From positions 1-9,155 of the forward strand of contig JAKSCF010000233.1 of NCBI GenBank assembly GCA_022360735.1: a DNA stretch of 9,155 nt. Reading direction: 5' to 3'. The first letter of the stretch is position 1, and every line of letters begins with the position of its first letter. The translations under genes were made by a program, and so were the position numbers. Shown piece after piece: positions 1 through 7,444 of the stretch. The DNA is from Clostridia bacterium. GTDB lineage: Bacteria > Bacillota_A > Clostridia > Peptostreptococcales > JAAYPU01. The notes under the pieces were generated by a model, which searched no databases, was not told the DNA's origin, and saw only the letters and a program-made list of their open reading frames with translations.

Positions 1-1094
1 CCGCTACTTGCTAATGCATGGCCGTGAGCAATAGCGCCGCCATTAACGTTTACCTTTTGATACATTTCAGTCCCCATATCCATTCCTAATGCCTTTAGAA
101 CCCCAAGACTTTGAGCTGCAAACGCTTCATTGATTTCAATTAGATCCATATCTTCTAAGGTTAATCCGGCTTTTTGTAATGCTTTTTTAATAGCAGGAAC
201 CGGTCCGAGGCCCATTACCCTTGGGTCAACACCTACGCTGCTGACACTTACTATTTTAGCTAAAGCATTGCAGCCCAGTTCATTAGCTTTTTCTTCAGAC
301 ATGACAACCACTGCAGATGCTCCGTCATTCATACCGGAAGCGTTTCCTGCCGTAACGGTTCCGGTTTCATCCCTCTTAAATACAGGTCTTAATCTTCCAA
401 GTGTTTCCATGGTTGTTTCCGGCTTTATGTGTTCATCCGTATCAAAAATAAAGCTGCTCTTTCTCAGTTTTACTTCAAAAGGTAAAATTTCGTCTTTAAA
501 TTTGCCTTCATCCATTGCAGCTTTCATTTTATGAATACTATCAAGGGCAAATCGATCTTGTTCTTCTCTGGTGATGTTAAATCTTTCTGCCACATTCTCT
601 GCTGTCAATCCCATGTTAAGACCTGGATACAAATCATTTGGCTGTACAATGGTTACACCGTGAGTAAATGTATCATATAGAGGTTTATCCCCCAGTCTTA
701 GAGGTTCATATCTTGTTGAAGGAGGAAGGTAATAGGTTAGTCTTGACATGACTTCCACACCTCCGGCTAATACAATATCCGCTTCCTCTGAAGCAATCTC
801 ATATACAGCACTTGCTACTGCCTGTAAAGAAGACGCACATTGTCTATCTACCGTATAAGCAGGAATACCCTCAGAAATACCTGCCAACAAAGCGGCACAT
901 CGTGCAACATTTGGTGTATATCCATACACATCTCCCAAAATGACTTGATTAATTTGGTCAAGTTCTATATTTGACCTTTTTACAGTTTCTTTTAATACTG
1001 CAGCTGCCAAATCCTGCGCCTCTACTGTTTTAAGACTTCCCAGGTAGCCCCCAACAGCTGTTCTTGCAGCTCCCGTAATGACACATGTTTTCAT
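1..1094 (-). CDS. Thiolase (acetyl-CoA C-acyltransferase family), 3' end cut by the window edge
   Basis: Thiolases catalyse the reversible CoA-dependent cleavage of 3-ketoacyl-CoA, or condensation of two acyl-CoAs, in the cytoplasm. The frame is open for 364 codons from an ATG at 1094 to the left edge, so roughly 30 residues of a typical ~390-residue thiolase are missing. Visible landmarks are the nucleophile Cys86 in VDRQCASSLQA, the GGVEVMS segment, TAENVA, NEAFAAQ (Asn322) and the histidine loop with His359. The C-terminal Cys-x-Gly loop lies outside the window. The histidine loop reads GGAIAHGHALASSG where most family members have GHPLGASG, so the catalytic His is kept but the following Pro and Gly are replaced. 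A GGAGGA ribosome site at about 1103-1108 supports the start. It is the last visible gene of the acd-etfB-etfA operon, 83 bases after etfA. The family is certain; the chain length and substrate (acetoacetyl-CoA or another ketoacyl-CoA) are not. Confidence 0.93.
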   Translation of the reverse strand, partial: MKTCVITGAARTAVGGYLGSLKTVEAQDLAAAVLKETVKRSNIELDQINQVILGDVYGYTPNVARCAALLAGISEGIPAYTVDRQCASSLQAVASAVYEIASEEADIVLAGGVEVMSRLTYYLPPSTRYEPLRLGDKPLYDTFTHGVTIVQPNDLYPGLNMGLTAENVAERFNITREEQDRFALDSIHKMKAAMDEGKFKDEILPFEVKLRKSSFIFDTDEHIKPETTMETLGRLRPVFKRDETGTVTAGNASGMNDGASAVVVMSEEKANELGCNALAKIVSVSSVGVDPRVMGLGPVPAIKKALQKAGLTLEDMDLIEINEAFAAQSLGVLKALGMDMGTEMYQKVNVNGGAIAHGHALASS

Positions 1095-1124
1095 TTAATC
1101 TATCCTCCACTCTATTACCCTTTG

Positions 1125-1148
1125 AACCCGTGAATGCCTTCACGGGTT
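1125..1148 (-). other. Intercistronic stem-loop between etfA and the thiolase gene
   Basis: A perfect 10-bp inverted repeat (AACCCGTGAA / TTCACGGGTT) with a 4-base loop sits in the 83-base gap between etfA and the thiolase. No U-run follows it on the minus-strand transcript, so it is not a standard intrinsic terminator. It may stabilise or set the processing point of the upstream message, lowering thiolase output relative to EtfA. The repeat is seen directly; the role is inferred. Confidence 0.6.
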
Positions 1149-1177
1149 TCATGTATTATAATTTCTCAATCTATGTT

Positions 1178-2437
1178 TTAATTATTGAACCACTGCTCAA
1201 TAATCTCAGGAATGACCTTTTTCAAATCACCAACAATGCCATAGTCAGCGATTTGGAAAATAGATGCTTCAGGGTCCTTGTTAATGGCTACAATGATGTC
1301 AGAAGTATTCATACCTGCTTGATGCTGTATCGCTCCGGAGATACCGCATGCAAAGTAGATTTTAGGTTTTACTGTGGTTCCGGTTTGACCGACCTGGTGT
1401 GAATGATCTATCCAGCCTGAGTCTACTGCAGCACGTGACGCCCCTACTACGCCGCCTACGGTTTTGGCAAATTCCTCGATAAGTTGAAAGCCGGAAGCAT
1501 CTCCTAACCCTCTTCCTCCTGAGCAAATGATCTGTGCATCCGTCAGTGAAACAATTTCCTTTGCTGCCTTAACCATTTCCATTACTTCTACCTTGATTTC
1601 TTCTTTTGTCAAGTTAATATCCAGATGAATGAGTTCGCCCTTACGCGTTGGATCTTTCTCTCTTTTATCCATAACGCCGGGTCTTACGGTTGACATCTGT
1701 GGTCTGTTCTTTGGACATATAATGGTTGCCATCAGATTACCGCCGAATGCGGGTCTTGTCTGCTTAAGGTTTCTATCCCCATCATTTCTATCTAAGCCTT
1801 CTGTGTCTGCTGTTGTGTACTTTTCCAGATAGTCAATATAATTACCGGTATTGACATCCAGTCTTGTACAGTCTGCTGTAAGCCCGGTGTCCAGCCTTGC
1901 CGCTATTCTTGGTGCCAAGTCTCTTCCAATATGGGTTGCGCCAAACATGACGATTTCCGGTTTATATTCTTTTATGGCTTCTGTCATTACTTTTGTGTAT
2001 CCATCTGTCGTATACCTCTCAAGTAACGGATCATCTGCTACATATACCATATCTGCACCATATGTGTAGAGTTCATCCACAAGATGATTGATGTTTCCAC
2101 CTATTAATACGGCACATACTTTTGAACCTTCACCGATTTCTCTTGAAAGTCTGTAGCCTTCTCCAAGCAACTCCAATGCGACATTCATCAATTTCCCTTC
2201 TCTTTGCTCGGTGTATACCCATACATTCTTGTAGTCTGATAGGCTGACTTCTTTTTTTTCTTCTGTCTCTACTTTTTCTATTGCATCAAAGGGGCAGGCC
2301 TCTATACACTGGTTACATGCAGTACATTTTTCATTGATAACCGCCAGCTTTTCAATCATATCTATCGCGTCAAAGGGACAAGCTTTTACGCAAAGATCGC
2401 ATCCCTTGCACAGTTCATTGATTACTTTTATAGCCAT
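1178..2437 (-). CDS. etfA: Electron transfer flavoprotein alpha subunit with N-terminal 2[4Fe-4S] ferredoxin domain (CarE-like)
   Basis: This is the alpha subunit of a cytoplasmic EtfAB flavoprotein, 419 residues long and therefore well above the ~320-340 of a plain EtfA. The extra N-terminus (about residues 1-60) is a bacterial ferredoxin domain with C10-x2-C13-x2-C16-x3-C20-P and C38-x2-C41-x2-C44-x3-C48-P, enough for two [4Fe-4S] clusters. The ETF N-terminal domain follows (about 68-260). The FAD-binding domain carries SGGRGLG (306-312), GQTGTTVKP (350-358), GISGAIQH (365-372) and ADYGIVGD (397-404). This fusion is known from CarE of the caffeyl-CoA reductase and from lactate-dehydrogenase-linked Etfs, where the clusters pass electrons to or from ferredoxin. 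The ATG is preceded by AAAGGAGG, which overlaps the etfB stop 14 bases upstream, implying tight co-translation. The family and fusion are certain; bifurcation is inferred from relatives and from the neighbouring acyl-CoA dehydrogenase. Confidence 0.96.
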   Translation of the reverse strand: MAIKVINELCKGCDLCVKACPFDAIDMIEKLAVINEKCTACNQCIEACPFDAIEKVETEEKKEVSLSDYKNVWVYTEQREGKLMNVALELLGEGYRLSREIGEGSKVCAVLIGGNINHLVDELYTYGADMVYVADDPLLERYTTDGYTKVMTEAIKEYKPEIVMFGATHIGRDLAPRIAARLDTGLTADCTRLDVNTGNYIDYLEKYTTADTEGLDRNDGDRNLKQTRPAFGGNLMATIICPKNRPQMSTVRPGVMDKREKDPTRKGELIHLDINLTKEEIKVEVMEMVKAAKEIVSLTDAQIICSGGRGLGDASGFQLIEEFAKTVGGVVGASRAAVDSGWIDHSHQVGQTGTTVKPKIYFACGISGAIQHQAGMNTSDIIVAINKDPEASIFQIADYGIVGDLKKVIPEIIEQWFNN

Positions 2438-2451
2438 ATTTCTTTCCTCCT

Positions 2452-3243
2452 TTATATGATGTGTTTTGCCCTAAGACCACCTAATAAATGGGCTGCCAAT
2501 TCTTTAGGCGTATCGCCTTCTACCAAGACACCTTTTCCTTTTGGGGCAGGCGTAAATGATTTGAATACATTGGTTGGCGATGCTTCAAGGCCTACTTTTG
2601 TCAAATCTACTCCCGTATCTGCAGCATTATATATTTTGATATCTTGCTTTGCCGCTTTTAATATACCTCTTACGGACATATATCTAGGTTTATTTAATTC
2701 TTTAATAGCTGTTAAAACACAAGGCATTTTTATCTTGATGACTTCGTAACCGTTTTCTAAAGCTCTTTTTACTTTTATTTGTCCGTCTTCTTCAAATTCA
2801 AATTCCTTAACATAAGTTACCTGGGGTAAGTCTAATTTTTCTGCAAGCTGTGGTCCTACCTGTGCCGTATCTCCATCGATTGCCTGCCTTCCTGCAAATA
2901 TCAGATCATATTCTCCTATTTTTCTTATTCCTGCTGCCAAAGCATTTGACGTTGCCCATGTATCTGACCCTCCAAGGGCTCTGTCTGAAAGCAGGATAGC
3001 ATCATCGGCTCCCATGGCAATACATTCCTGCAGCATTTCCTTTGCCTGTGGAGGGCCCATGGTGATTACAGTTATGGTTGTCTCCGGATCTTTATCCTTA
3101 ATCTTTAATGCTTCTTCTAATGCATTTGCATCATCATGATTTAATATGCTTGGTACACCGTCTCTTATAAGCGTCCCTTTTTTTGGGTCTATCTTGACTT
3201 CATTTGTGTCGGGCACCTGCTTAACACATACGATTATTTTCAT
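2452..3243 (-). CDS. etfB: Electron transfer flavoprotein beta subunit (CarD-like)
   Basis: This is the beta subunit of the EtfAB heterodimer, 263 residues and full length for the family. It opens with the typical [13 protein letters not shown] strand. It carries SDTWATS (93-99) and [14 protein letters not shown] (118-131), and ends its core with NKPRYMS (184-190). The DTxATS and [11 protein letters not shown] segments are those that bind a second FAD in place of AMP in bifurcating Etfs such as the clostridial and Acidaminococcus proteins. This supports a role in splitting NADH electrons between ferredoxin and an enoyl-CoA. The start at 3243 has an AGGAGGA ribosome site. The gene lies 15 bases after the acyl-CoA dehydrogenase and 14 bases before etfA, in the CarC-D-E order. 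The EtfB identity is secure; the bifurcating function is a family-based inference. Confidence 0.96.
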   Translation of the reverse strand: MKIIVCVKQVPDTNEVKIDPKKGTLIRDGVPSILNHDDANALEEALKIKDKDPETTITVITMGPPQAKEMLQECIAMGADDAILLSDRALGGSDTWATSNALAAGIRKIGEYDLIFAGRQAIDGDTAQVGPQLAEKLDLPQVTYVKEFEFEEDGQIKVKRALENGYEVIKIKMPCVLTAIKELNKPRYMSVRGILKAAKQDIKIYNAADTGVDLTKVGLEASPTNVFKSFTPAPKGKGVLVEGDTPKELAAHLLGGLRAKHII

Positions 3244-3258
3244 CTCTTGTTCCTCCTC

Positions 3259-4398
3259 TTACTTGAATATATCGCCGGAAATAACCATTTTCATTACTTC
3301 TGAAGTGCCTTCATATATTTCTGTTATCTTTGCATCCCTCATCATTCTTTCTACCGGGTAATCTTTAATGTATCCATAGCCTCCATGGAACTGCACTGCT
3401 TTTGTTGTGACATACATGGCTGTTTCCGAACAAGCCAATTTTGCTTGTGCTGCTTCCATGGTACTTGGCAGACCTTTTTGCCTTTTGTCTGCAGCATTGT
3501 ATAAAAGGAGTCTTGCGCCGTCTATTCTCGTCTTCATTTCTGCCATTTCAAAGGCTAATGCTTGGAACTTATTAAGTGTTCTTCCAAACTGTTTTCTTTG
3601 TTTCATATATACTACGGTCCGGTCAAATGCCCCCTGTGCAATTCCCAATGCTTGTGCTGCGATTCCCAGCCTTCCTACATCAAGAGCTGTCATCGCTACT
3701 TTAAAGCCTTTTCCCATCTCTCCAAGGAGGTTTTCCTTTGGAACCATACAATCTTCAAATACGAGTTCCGCTGCGATTGAGCCTCTGATACCCATTTTGT
3801 TTTCTTTCTTCCCTCTTGAAAAACCCGGCATGCCTTTTTCTACTATAAATGAGCTAATACCTCGTGTGCCTTTTGATTTATCTGTCATCGCCATTATGAC
3901 GTATACATCTGCTATTCCGCCTCCGGAGATAAATACCTTGGTTCCGTTCAACAGCCAGTGATCTCCCTTATGGACTGCTTTTGTCTGCTGCATTGCTGCA
4001 TCTGTTCCGGCATTAGGCTCTGTGAGTCCAAATGCTCCTAATTTTTTACCCGACAATAAGTCAGGAAGGTATTTTCTCTTTTGTTCTTCGGTGCCATATG
4101 TAAAAATCGGCCAACAGCAAAGTGCATTGTGGGTCTGTACGATTACACCGTGTGATGCACATACCTTGGACATCTCCTCTATTGCCATGACATAGGTGAC
4201 ATAGTCTGATCCTGCTCCCCCATATTCTTGTGGGAATGGCATTCCCATAACGCCCAATTCCCCCAGCTTTGCCACTGTCTCATATGGATATCTTGCTTCC
4301 GCGTCCAGTTCTTCTGCTATTGGCTCGATTTCTGTTTCAGCAAATTCTTTCATCATCTTCTTGAGCATTTGCTGCTCTCTTGTTAGACTGAAATTCAT
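3259..4398 (-). CDS. Acyl-CoA dehydrogenase / enoyl-CoA reductase partnered with EtfAB (Bcd/CarC-like)
   Basis: This is an FAD enzyme of the acyl-CoA dehydrogenase family, 379 residues and the normal length. It interconverts an acyl-CoA and its 2-enoyl-CoA with electrons exchanged through Etf. Landmarks are the FAD/substrate motif GAFGLTEPNAGTD (121-133), RKQFG (268-272), QFHGGYGY (336-343) and the catalytic base Glu363 in IYEGTSEV. I chose the ATG at 4398 because AAGGAGG lies just upstream. A TTG at 4440 would add 14 unconserved residues and has no comparable site. It is the first gene of the acd-etfB-etfA-thiolase operon, downstream of a candidate sigma-54 promoter and a ~175-base leader. 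Context with a ferredoxin-fused EtfA points to a reductase working in the CarC or butyryl-CoA dehydrogenase manner. The natural substrate (crotonyl, cinnamoyl-type or other enoyl-CoA) cannot be read from the sequence. Confidence 0.95.
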   Translation of the reverse strand: MNFSLTREQQMLKKMMKEFAETEIEPIAEELDAEARYPYETVAKLGELGVMGMPFPQEYGGAGSDYVTYVMAIEEMSKVCASHGVIVQTHNALCCWPIFTYGTEEQKRKYLPDLLSGKKLGAFGLTEPNAGTDAAMQQTKAVHKGDHWLLNGTKVFISGGGIADVYVIMAMTDKSKGTRGISSFIVEKGMPGFSRGKKENKMGIRGSIAAELVFEDCMVPKENLLGEMGKGFKVAMTALDVGRLGIAAQALGIAQGAFDRTVVYMKQRKQFGRTLNKFQALAFEMAEMKTRIDGARLLLYNAADKRQKGLPSTMEAAQAKLACSETAMYVTTKAVQFHGGYGYIKDYPVERMMRDAKITEIYEGTSEVMKMVISGDIFK

Positions 4399-4447
4399 TA
4401 TCCTTCCTCCTTGTACATTCAATTTTGCTTTCTCATTCAAATCTCTG

Positions 4448-4468
4448 TCATTATGAACTTTATAATGA
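4448..4468 (-). other. Leader hairpin 2 of the acyl-CoA dehydrogenase operon
   Basis: A perfect 7-bp inverted repeat (TCATTAT / ATAATGA) with a 7-base loop lies in the predicted leader, 50 bases before the dehydrogenase ATG. It has no U-run and is AT-rich, so it would be weak. A role in mRNA stability is possible but only inferred. Confidence 0.35.
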
Positions 4469-4503
4469 GGCTATTGGTTACATGGTTTTCATCTTTTAGC
4501 AAA

Positions 4504-4521
4504 TCAGTTCTATTGAACTGA
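4504..4521 (-). other. Leader hairpin 1 of the acyl-CoA dehydrogenase operon
   Basis: A perfect 7-bp stem (TCAGTTC / GAACTGA) with a 4-base loop sits in the predicted leader, about 50-70 bases after the presumed transcription start. On the minus strand it is followed by only a short U-run (UUU), so it is at most a weak attenuator. Function unknown. Confidence 0.4.
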
Positions 4522-4583
4522 AGTGATTTTTTTGTAAACATTAACAGAGCATAGCGTTTATTTAAAAGCTGTTTAAGTATATT

Positions 4584-4600
4584 TTCAAATTCCGTGCCAA
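4584..4600 (-). promoter_or_regulatory. Candidate sigma-54 (-24/-12) promoter for the acd-etfB-etfA-thiolase operon
   Basis: The minus strand reads TTGGCACGGAATTTGAA. Against the sigma-54 consensus TGGCACG-N4-TTGCW the -24 half is perfect, and the 10-base spacing from GG to the -12 dinucleotide is correct. The -12 dinucleotide is GA rather than GC, a departure at an important base. The predicted start is near 4573, giving a leader of about 175 bases before the dehydrogenase ATG. Support comes from the paired upstream dyads and from the better promoter with the same layout ahead of dctP. Sigma-54 promoters need an ATP-dependent enhancer-binding activator. Confidence 0.65.
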
Positions 4601-4630
4601 TTTGGTGTTTAAAAAATCATTTTTTTATTT

Positions 4631-4646
4631 CATTGAAATTTCAATG
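4631..4646. promoter_or_regulatory. Perfect 16-bp palindrome between the dyad sites and the promoter
   Basis: The sequence CATTGAAATTTCAATG is its own reverse complement. Its left end lies 33 bp upstream of the -24 GG of the acd promoter. A related CATTGAAAATTT lies at the same 33-bp offset upstream of the dctP promoter (8772). It could be a binding site for a bending protein or second regulator; no known protein is recognised. Confidence 0.45.
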
Positions 4647-4704
4647 TTTCAGTTGATATAAAAGCATTATTTTTTTCTTTTTATACTTTTTATCTATGGG
4701 ATAT

Positions 4705-4740
4705 TGATGCAATATACATCATTATGCTTTTTTGCATCAA
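4705..4740. promoter_or_regulatory. Paired dyad sites, candidate enhancer (UAS) for the acd operon
   Basis: Two adjacent imperfect dyads are visible on the plus strand. The far site at 4723-4738 is TATGC-N6-GCATC. The near site at about 4705-4721 is TGATG-N7-CATCA, best as a 17-bp dyad. In a 16-bp register (4705-4720) its centre is 18 bp from the far one. The outer halves also form a perfect 9-bp inverted repeat, TTGATGCAA...TTGCATCAA (4704-4712 and 4732-4740). They lie about 105-140 bp upstream of the -24 GG, normal for a sigma-54 activator. The dctP promoter has a matching pair. Confidence 0.6.
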
Positions 4741-4754
4741 ATGATTAAATAAAG

Positions 4755-4786
4755 AAAAAATTGCAGCCAACCATTGTCGACTGCAA
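4755..4786 (-). terminator. Rho-independent terminator of the dctPQM-SDR operon
   Basis: On the minus strand TTGCAGTC pairs with GGCTGCAA (8 bp with one G-U) around a 10-base loop, followed at once by six T residues. It begins 34 bases after the stop codon of the short-chain dehydrogenase. It separates the transport operon from the acyl-CoA dehydrogenase operon, which therefore needs its own promoter. Confidence 0.82.
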
Positions 4787-4819
4787 CTTAAACTTTTTTA
4801 TTGCTATTTATTTCTTATA

Positions 4820-5578
4820 TCAACAACCCATCCATCCGCCATCTACTAATAAAATAGACCCATGTACATAATTTGAAGCATCAGATGCCAGATAGATTAA
4901 AGCACCCTTCATATCTTCCGGACGCCCCCATCTTCCCGCAGGTATTCTTGCTATTATTCGTTCATTTCGGATTTTATCTTCTTTGATGGCAGCAGTATTA
5001 TCAGTATCCATATATCCGGGTGCTATGGCATTAACATTAATACCTCTTGATGCCCATTCATTGGACATTGCTTTGGTTATTTGCGCAATTCCACCTTTAC
5101 TGGCTGCGTAGGCCGGCACGGAGAACCCGCCGGAAAAACTTAGCATAGATGCAATATTAATAATTTTTCCTTTGCCCTGAGCGAGCATTTCACGACCAGC
5201 CAATTGGCTCATAATAAAAGGGGCCGTTAAATTAACTTCCAATACCTTATCCCAATCCTCTAATAAGAATTCCTCACATTTATTTCGAATTTGTGTTCCT
5301 GCATTATTAACAAGAATATCTATTCCACCTAAAAAATCCATTGCTTCTGAAAATGCTGCAACGATGCTTAAACGATGACTTAAATCTGCTTTTATACCCT
5401 TTACTTTTGAGTGACTCGTATTCAATTCCTTTGCGGTTTGGTAAATTGTATCGCTGCTTCCCATAATGACCATATCAACGCCTGCATCTTTCAATGCTTC
5501 TGCCATACATTTACCAAGTCCTCTGCTGCCTCCGGTTACGATAGCTTTTTTTCCTGAAATGTGAAACATGTCTGTCAT
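4820..5578 (-). CDS. Short-chain dehydrogenase/reductase, KduD / gluconate 5-dehydrogenase-like
   Basis: This cytoplasmic NAD(P)-dependent oxidoreductase of the classical SDR family has 252 residues, the usual size. It has the cofactor motif TGGSRGLG (15-22), NNAG (91-94), Asn116, and the catalytic Ser144, Tyr157 and Lys161 (YAASK). The stretch INIASMLSFSGG, then INVNAIAPGYM, RIPAGRWG and the C-terminal VDGGWMGC closely follow KduD (2-dehydro-3-deoxy-D-gluconate 5-dehydrogenase) and related gluconate 5-dehydrogenases. A sugar-acid or similar hydroxy/keto acid substrate is therefore likely. The ATG at 5578 has AAGGAG upstream; an ATG at 5569 is a less favoured alternative. It lies 72 bases after dctM and is the last gene before a terminator, so it probably acts on what the transporter brings in. 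A FabG-like 3-hydroxyacyl-CoA role for the neighbouring pathway cannot be excluded but fits the sequence less well. Confidence 0.9.
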   Translation of the reverse strand: MTDMFHISGKKAIVTGGSRGLGKCMAEALKDAGVDMVIMGSSDTIYQTAKELNTSHSKVKGIKADLSHRLSIVAAFSEAMDFLGGIDILVNNAGTQIRNKCEEFLLEDWDKVLEVNLTAPFIMSQLAGREMLAQGKGKIINIASMLSFSGGFSVPAYAASKGGIAQITKAMSNEWASRGINVNAIAPGYMDTDNTAAIKEDKIRNERIIARIPAGRWGRPEDMKGALIYLASDASNYVHGSILLVDGGWMGC

Positions 5579-5598
5579 GGGCTTACATCTCCTTCAAT

Positions 5599-5623
5599 AT
5601 TGTTCAAGCGTAATTTGAATAAT
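5599..5623 (-). other. Small imperfect hairpin between dctM and the short-chain dehydrogenase
   Basis: A 9-position stem with one mismatch (ATTGTTCAA against TTGAATAAT on the plus strand) and a 7-base loop lies in the 72-base gap. It is AT-rich and lacks a U-run, so it probably does not terminate transcription. Function is uncertain. Confidence 0.3.
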
Positions 5624-5650
5624 CTATATAACATTCCCGGCATTTTTCTA

Positions 5651-6934
5651 TTATCTTAAAAACGTATTAGGTAAAAACATTGTGATTTCAGGAACAAATG
5701 TTATTAACAATAATGCTAAGAGCATTACAATCACAAAAGGTATAATGGCATGTACAATTTCTTCAAATTTCAAATCAGAAATACCACAAGCGACGAACAA
5801 GTTAACACCTACCGGAGGTGTAATGAATCCAATTGCTAAGTTTACAATCAACATCAATCCAAAATGAACAATATCCATGCCGCAAGCGGCAGCGATAGGA
5901 TAAAGAATTGGTGATAAAATTAATATGGCTGCCAAGGTTTCCATAACACAACCTACAATTAACAGCAAGATATTCATCAAAAGCATGATAATAATAACAT
6001 TATCCGTAAGCCCTAATATACCATCTGCAATCATTGTAGGAATGCGTTCAATGGTTAAGAACTTACCCAGTGTCGTACCTGTCCCTACGATTATTAACAC
6101 TGTGCCCACTGTAAGGGAAGATCCAACCAACGAGTCATATATTTTTTTGAATGTCAACTCTTTGTATATAAATAACCCCGCCATTAGTCCATAAATAACT
6201 GCGATTACGGCGGATTCTGTAGGTGTGAAAAATCCACCATAAATACCACCTAATATAAATACCGGAACCAATAGTGCCCATATTGATTTCTTAAACTCAA
6301 CAACAACTCTTTTTATGCTAAATTTTTCTCCGGATCCTACAAAGCCGTTTTTCTTACTGATGTAATATGAAAGTCCAATCAATGCTGCACCCAGAACAAT
6401 CCCCGGTCCAAATCCTCCCATAAACATACGCCCAATAGAAGCGCCTGTGGCTACCCCGTACATAACCATGGGGATACTGGGAGGAATAATAACACCTAAA
6501 CATCCGGAAGCCGCTATAAGTGCTACCGAAAACCTTTTTGAGTACCCTCTTTCAAGCATAGCCGGTACCATAATAGCTCCAATTGCTGCAACTGTCGCAG
6601 GTGAAGATCCGGAAATAGCACCAAAAAACATACAAGTTATTACGGTTACGATAGCAAAACCTCCTGTAAAATGTCCTACCAACGCGTTTGCAAAATCTAC
6701 CAGTCGCTTTGACAACCCCCCGCTTTCCATTAAAGCACCTGCAAGTATAAAGAAAGGAATGGCCATCAATGGAAAAGAGTCACAGGTTGTAAACATATTT
6801 GCAGCAAAATAACCAAGGGGCTGTGTATCAAATACCAGTATATAACTAATAACTGCAAGTCCTATAGCAATACCAATAGGAACATTTAAAAGTAAAAATA
6901 GAGCAAATCCACCAAACAATACAGCAACTTCCAT
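5651..6934 (-). CDS. dctM: TRAP transporter large membrane subunit DctM
   Basis: This is the 427-residue large integral membrane subunit of a tripartite ATP-independent periplasmic-type (TRAP) transporter, full length for the DctM family. It forms the ion-coupled transport channel in the cytoplasmic membrane. It is hydrophobic throughout, with about 11-12 membrane segments. It shows family motifs GAISGSSPATVAAIG (105-119), PPSIPM (151-156), GGFFTPTESA (233-242) and ITPPVGVNLF (371-380). The ATG at 6934 is preceded by GGGGAGA, which lies inside the last codons of dctQ. Only 6 bases separate the dctQ stop from the dctM start, so the two are probably translationally coupled. The P-Q-M order is standard. 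The cargo is a carboxylate-type solute in almost all known family members, but its identity cannot be read from DctM. Confidence 0.96.
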   Translation of the reverse strand: MEVAVLFGGFALFLLLNVPIGIAIGLAVISYILVFDTQPLGYFAANMFTTCDSFPLMAIPFFILAGALMESGGLSKRLVDFANALVGHFTGGFAIVTVITCMFFGAISGSSPATVAAIGAIMVPAMLERGYSKRFSVALIAASGCLGVIIPPSIPMVMYGVATGASIGRMFMGGFGPGIVLGAALIGLSYYISKKNGFVGSGEKFSIKRVVVEFKKSIWALLVPVFILGGIYGGFFTPTESAVIAVIYGLMAGLFIYKELTFKKIYDSLVGSSLTVGTVLIIVGTGTTLGKFLTIERIPTMIADGILGLTDNVIIIMLLMNILLLIVGCVMETLAAILILSPILYPIAAACGMDIVHFGLMLIVNLAIGFITPPVGVNLFVACGISDLKFEEIVHAIIPFVIVMLLALLLITFVPEITMFLPNTFLR

Positions 6935-6940
6935 ATTGAA

Positions 6941-7414
6941 TTATCTCCCCTCTTTAACTAGTTTCATTGTATCTTGTACCAAACGTATAATCATAAGCAG
7001 ACATCCAAACACAAAAGAGCTGTAAGGAATGACGGTAGGTATTCTCATAGCCGGTGATACTTGTTTTTGAATAAACTGTATTTTGTACAACAGCTCCATT
7101 CCATAAATAGAAATAATAATACAAAATACCATAAACAAAATATTGGATATAATATACATAACAACATGCCATTTATCTTTTATCAGCAGCATCACAGCAT
7201 CTACCTTAATATGTTTTCTTCTTTTGACACCCAGCGCACATCCTATGTAAATCTGCCAAACGAACATGTACCTTGCAAGTTCTTCCGACCAAGCAGCAGG
7301 TATGCCCATTTCTCTAAAAATGATTTGTATAAAAATGATGACTGTCATTGCAGCTAAAAGTATTGCACAAAGTACTTCTTCAAAATTCGTTTCAATTTTT
7401 TTAATGATATCCAT
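6941..7414 (-). CDS. dctQ: TRAP transporter small membrane subunit DctQ
   Basis: This is the small membrane subunit of the TRAP transporter, 157 residues with about four membrane segments (near 14-34, 50-65, 84-106 and 128-148). The family motif SEELARY (43-49) and the basic cluster KRRKHIKVD (64-72) are present. It pairs with DctM and is thought to help dock the solute receptor. I start it at the ATG at 7414, which has AAGGAG seven bases upstream. A longer reading from a TTG at 7450 would place the start inside the preceding stem-loop and has no ribosome site. It lies 92 bases after dctP, with a strong inverted repeat in that gap, and 6 bases before dctM. Confidence 0.93.
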   Translation of the reverse strand: MDIIKKIETNFEEVLCAILLAAMTVIIFIQIIFREMGIPAAWSEELARYMFVWQIYIGCALGVKRRKHIKVDAVMLLIKDKWHVVMYIISNILFMVFCIIISIYGMELLYKIQFIQKQVSPAMRIPTVIPYSSFVFGCLLMIIRLVQDTMKLVKEGR

Positions 7415-7444
7415 CCTGATCTCCTTTATTGTCTTATAGAGAAG

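Larger units (their letters stand above)
4399..4754. other. Regulatory intergenic region upstream of the acyl-CoA dehydrogenase operon
   Basis: This very AT-rich stretch has no convincing coding sequence. Read on the minus strand it holds, in order, two dyad sites (4705-4740), a perfect 16-bp palindrome (4631-4646), a sigma-54-like promoter (4584-4600), a ~175-base leader with two small hairpins (4504-4521 and 4448-4468), and the dehydrogenase ribosome site. I saw no convincing sigma-70 -35/-10 pair. Confidence 0.7.

Noticed and set aside
1085..1402. Plus-strand open frames antisense to etfA and the thiolase start
   Set aside because: They overlap confidently identified minus-strand genes, lack ribosome sites and resemble no family; the same holds for the other plus-strand frames across the window.
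4399..4440. Upstream TTG start that would lengthen the acyl-CoA dehydrogenase by 14 residues
   Set aside because: The ATG at 4398 has AAGGAGG at proper spacing and the protein then begins like other family members; the extension has no ribosome site.
6954..7172. 72-residue minus-strand frame inside dctQ
   Set aside because: It is an alternative frame fully within dctQ, which carries clear family motifs in its own frame.
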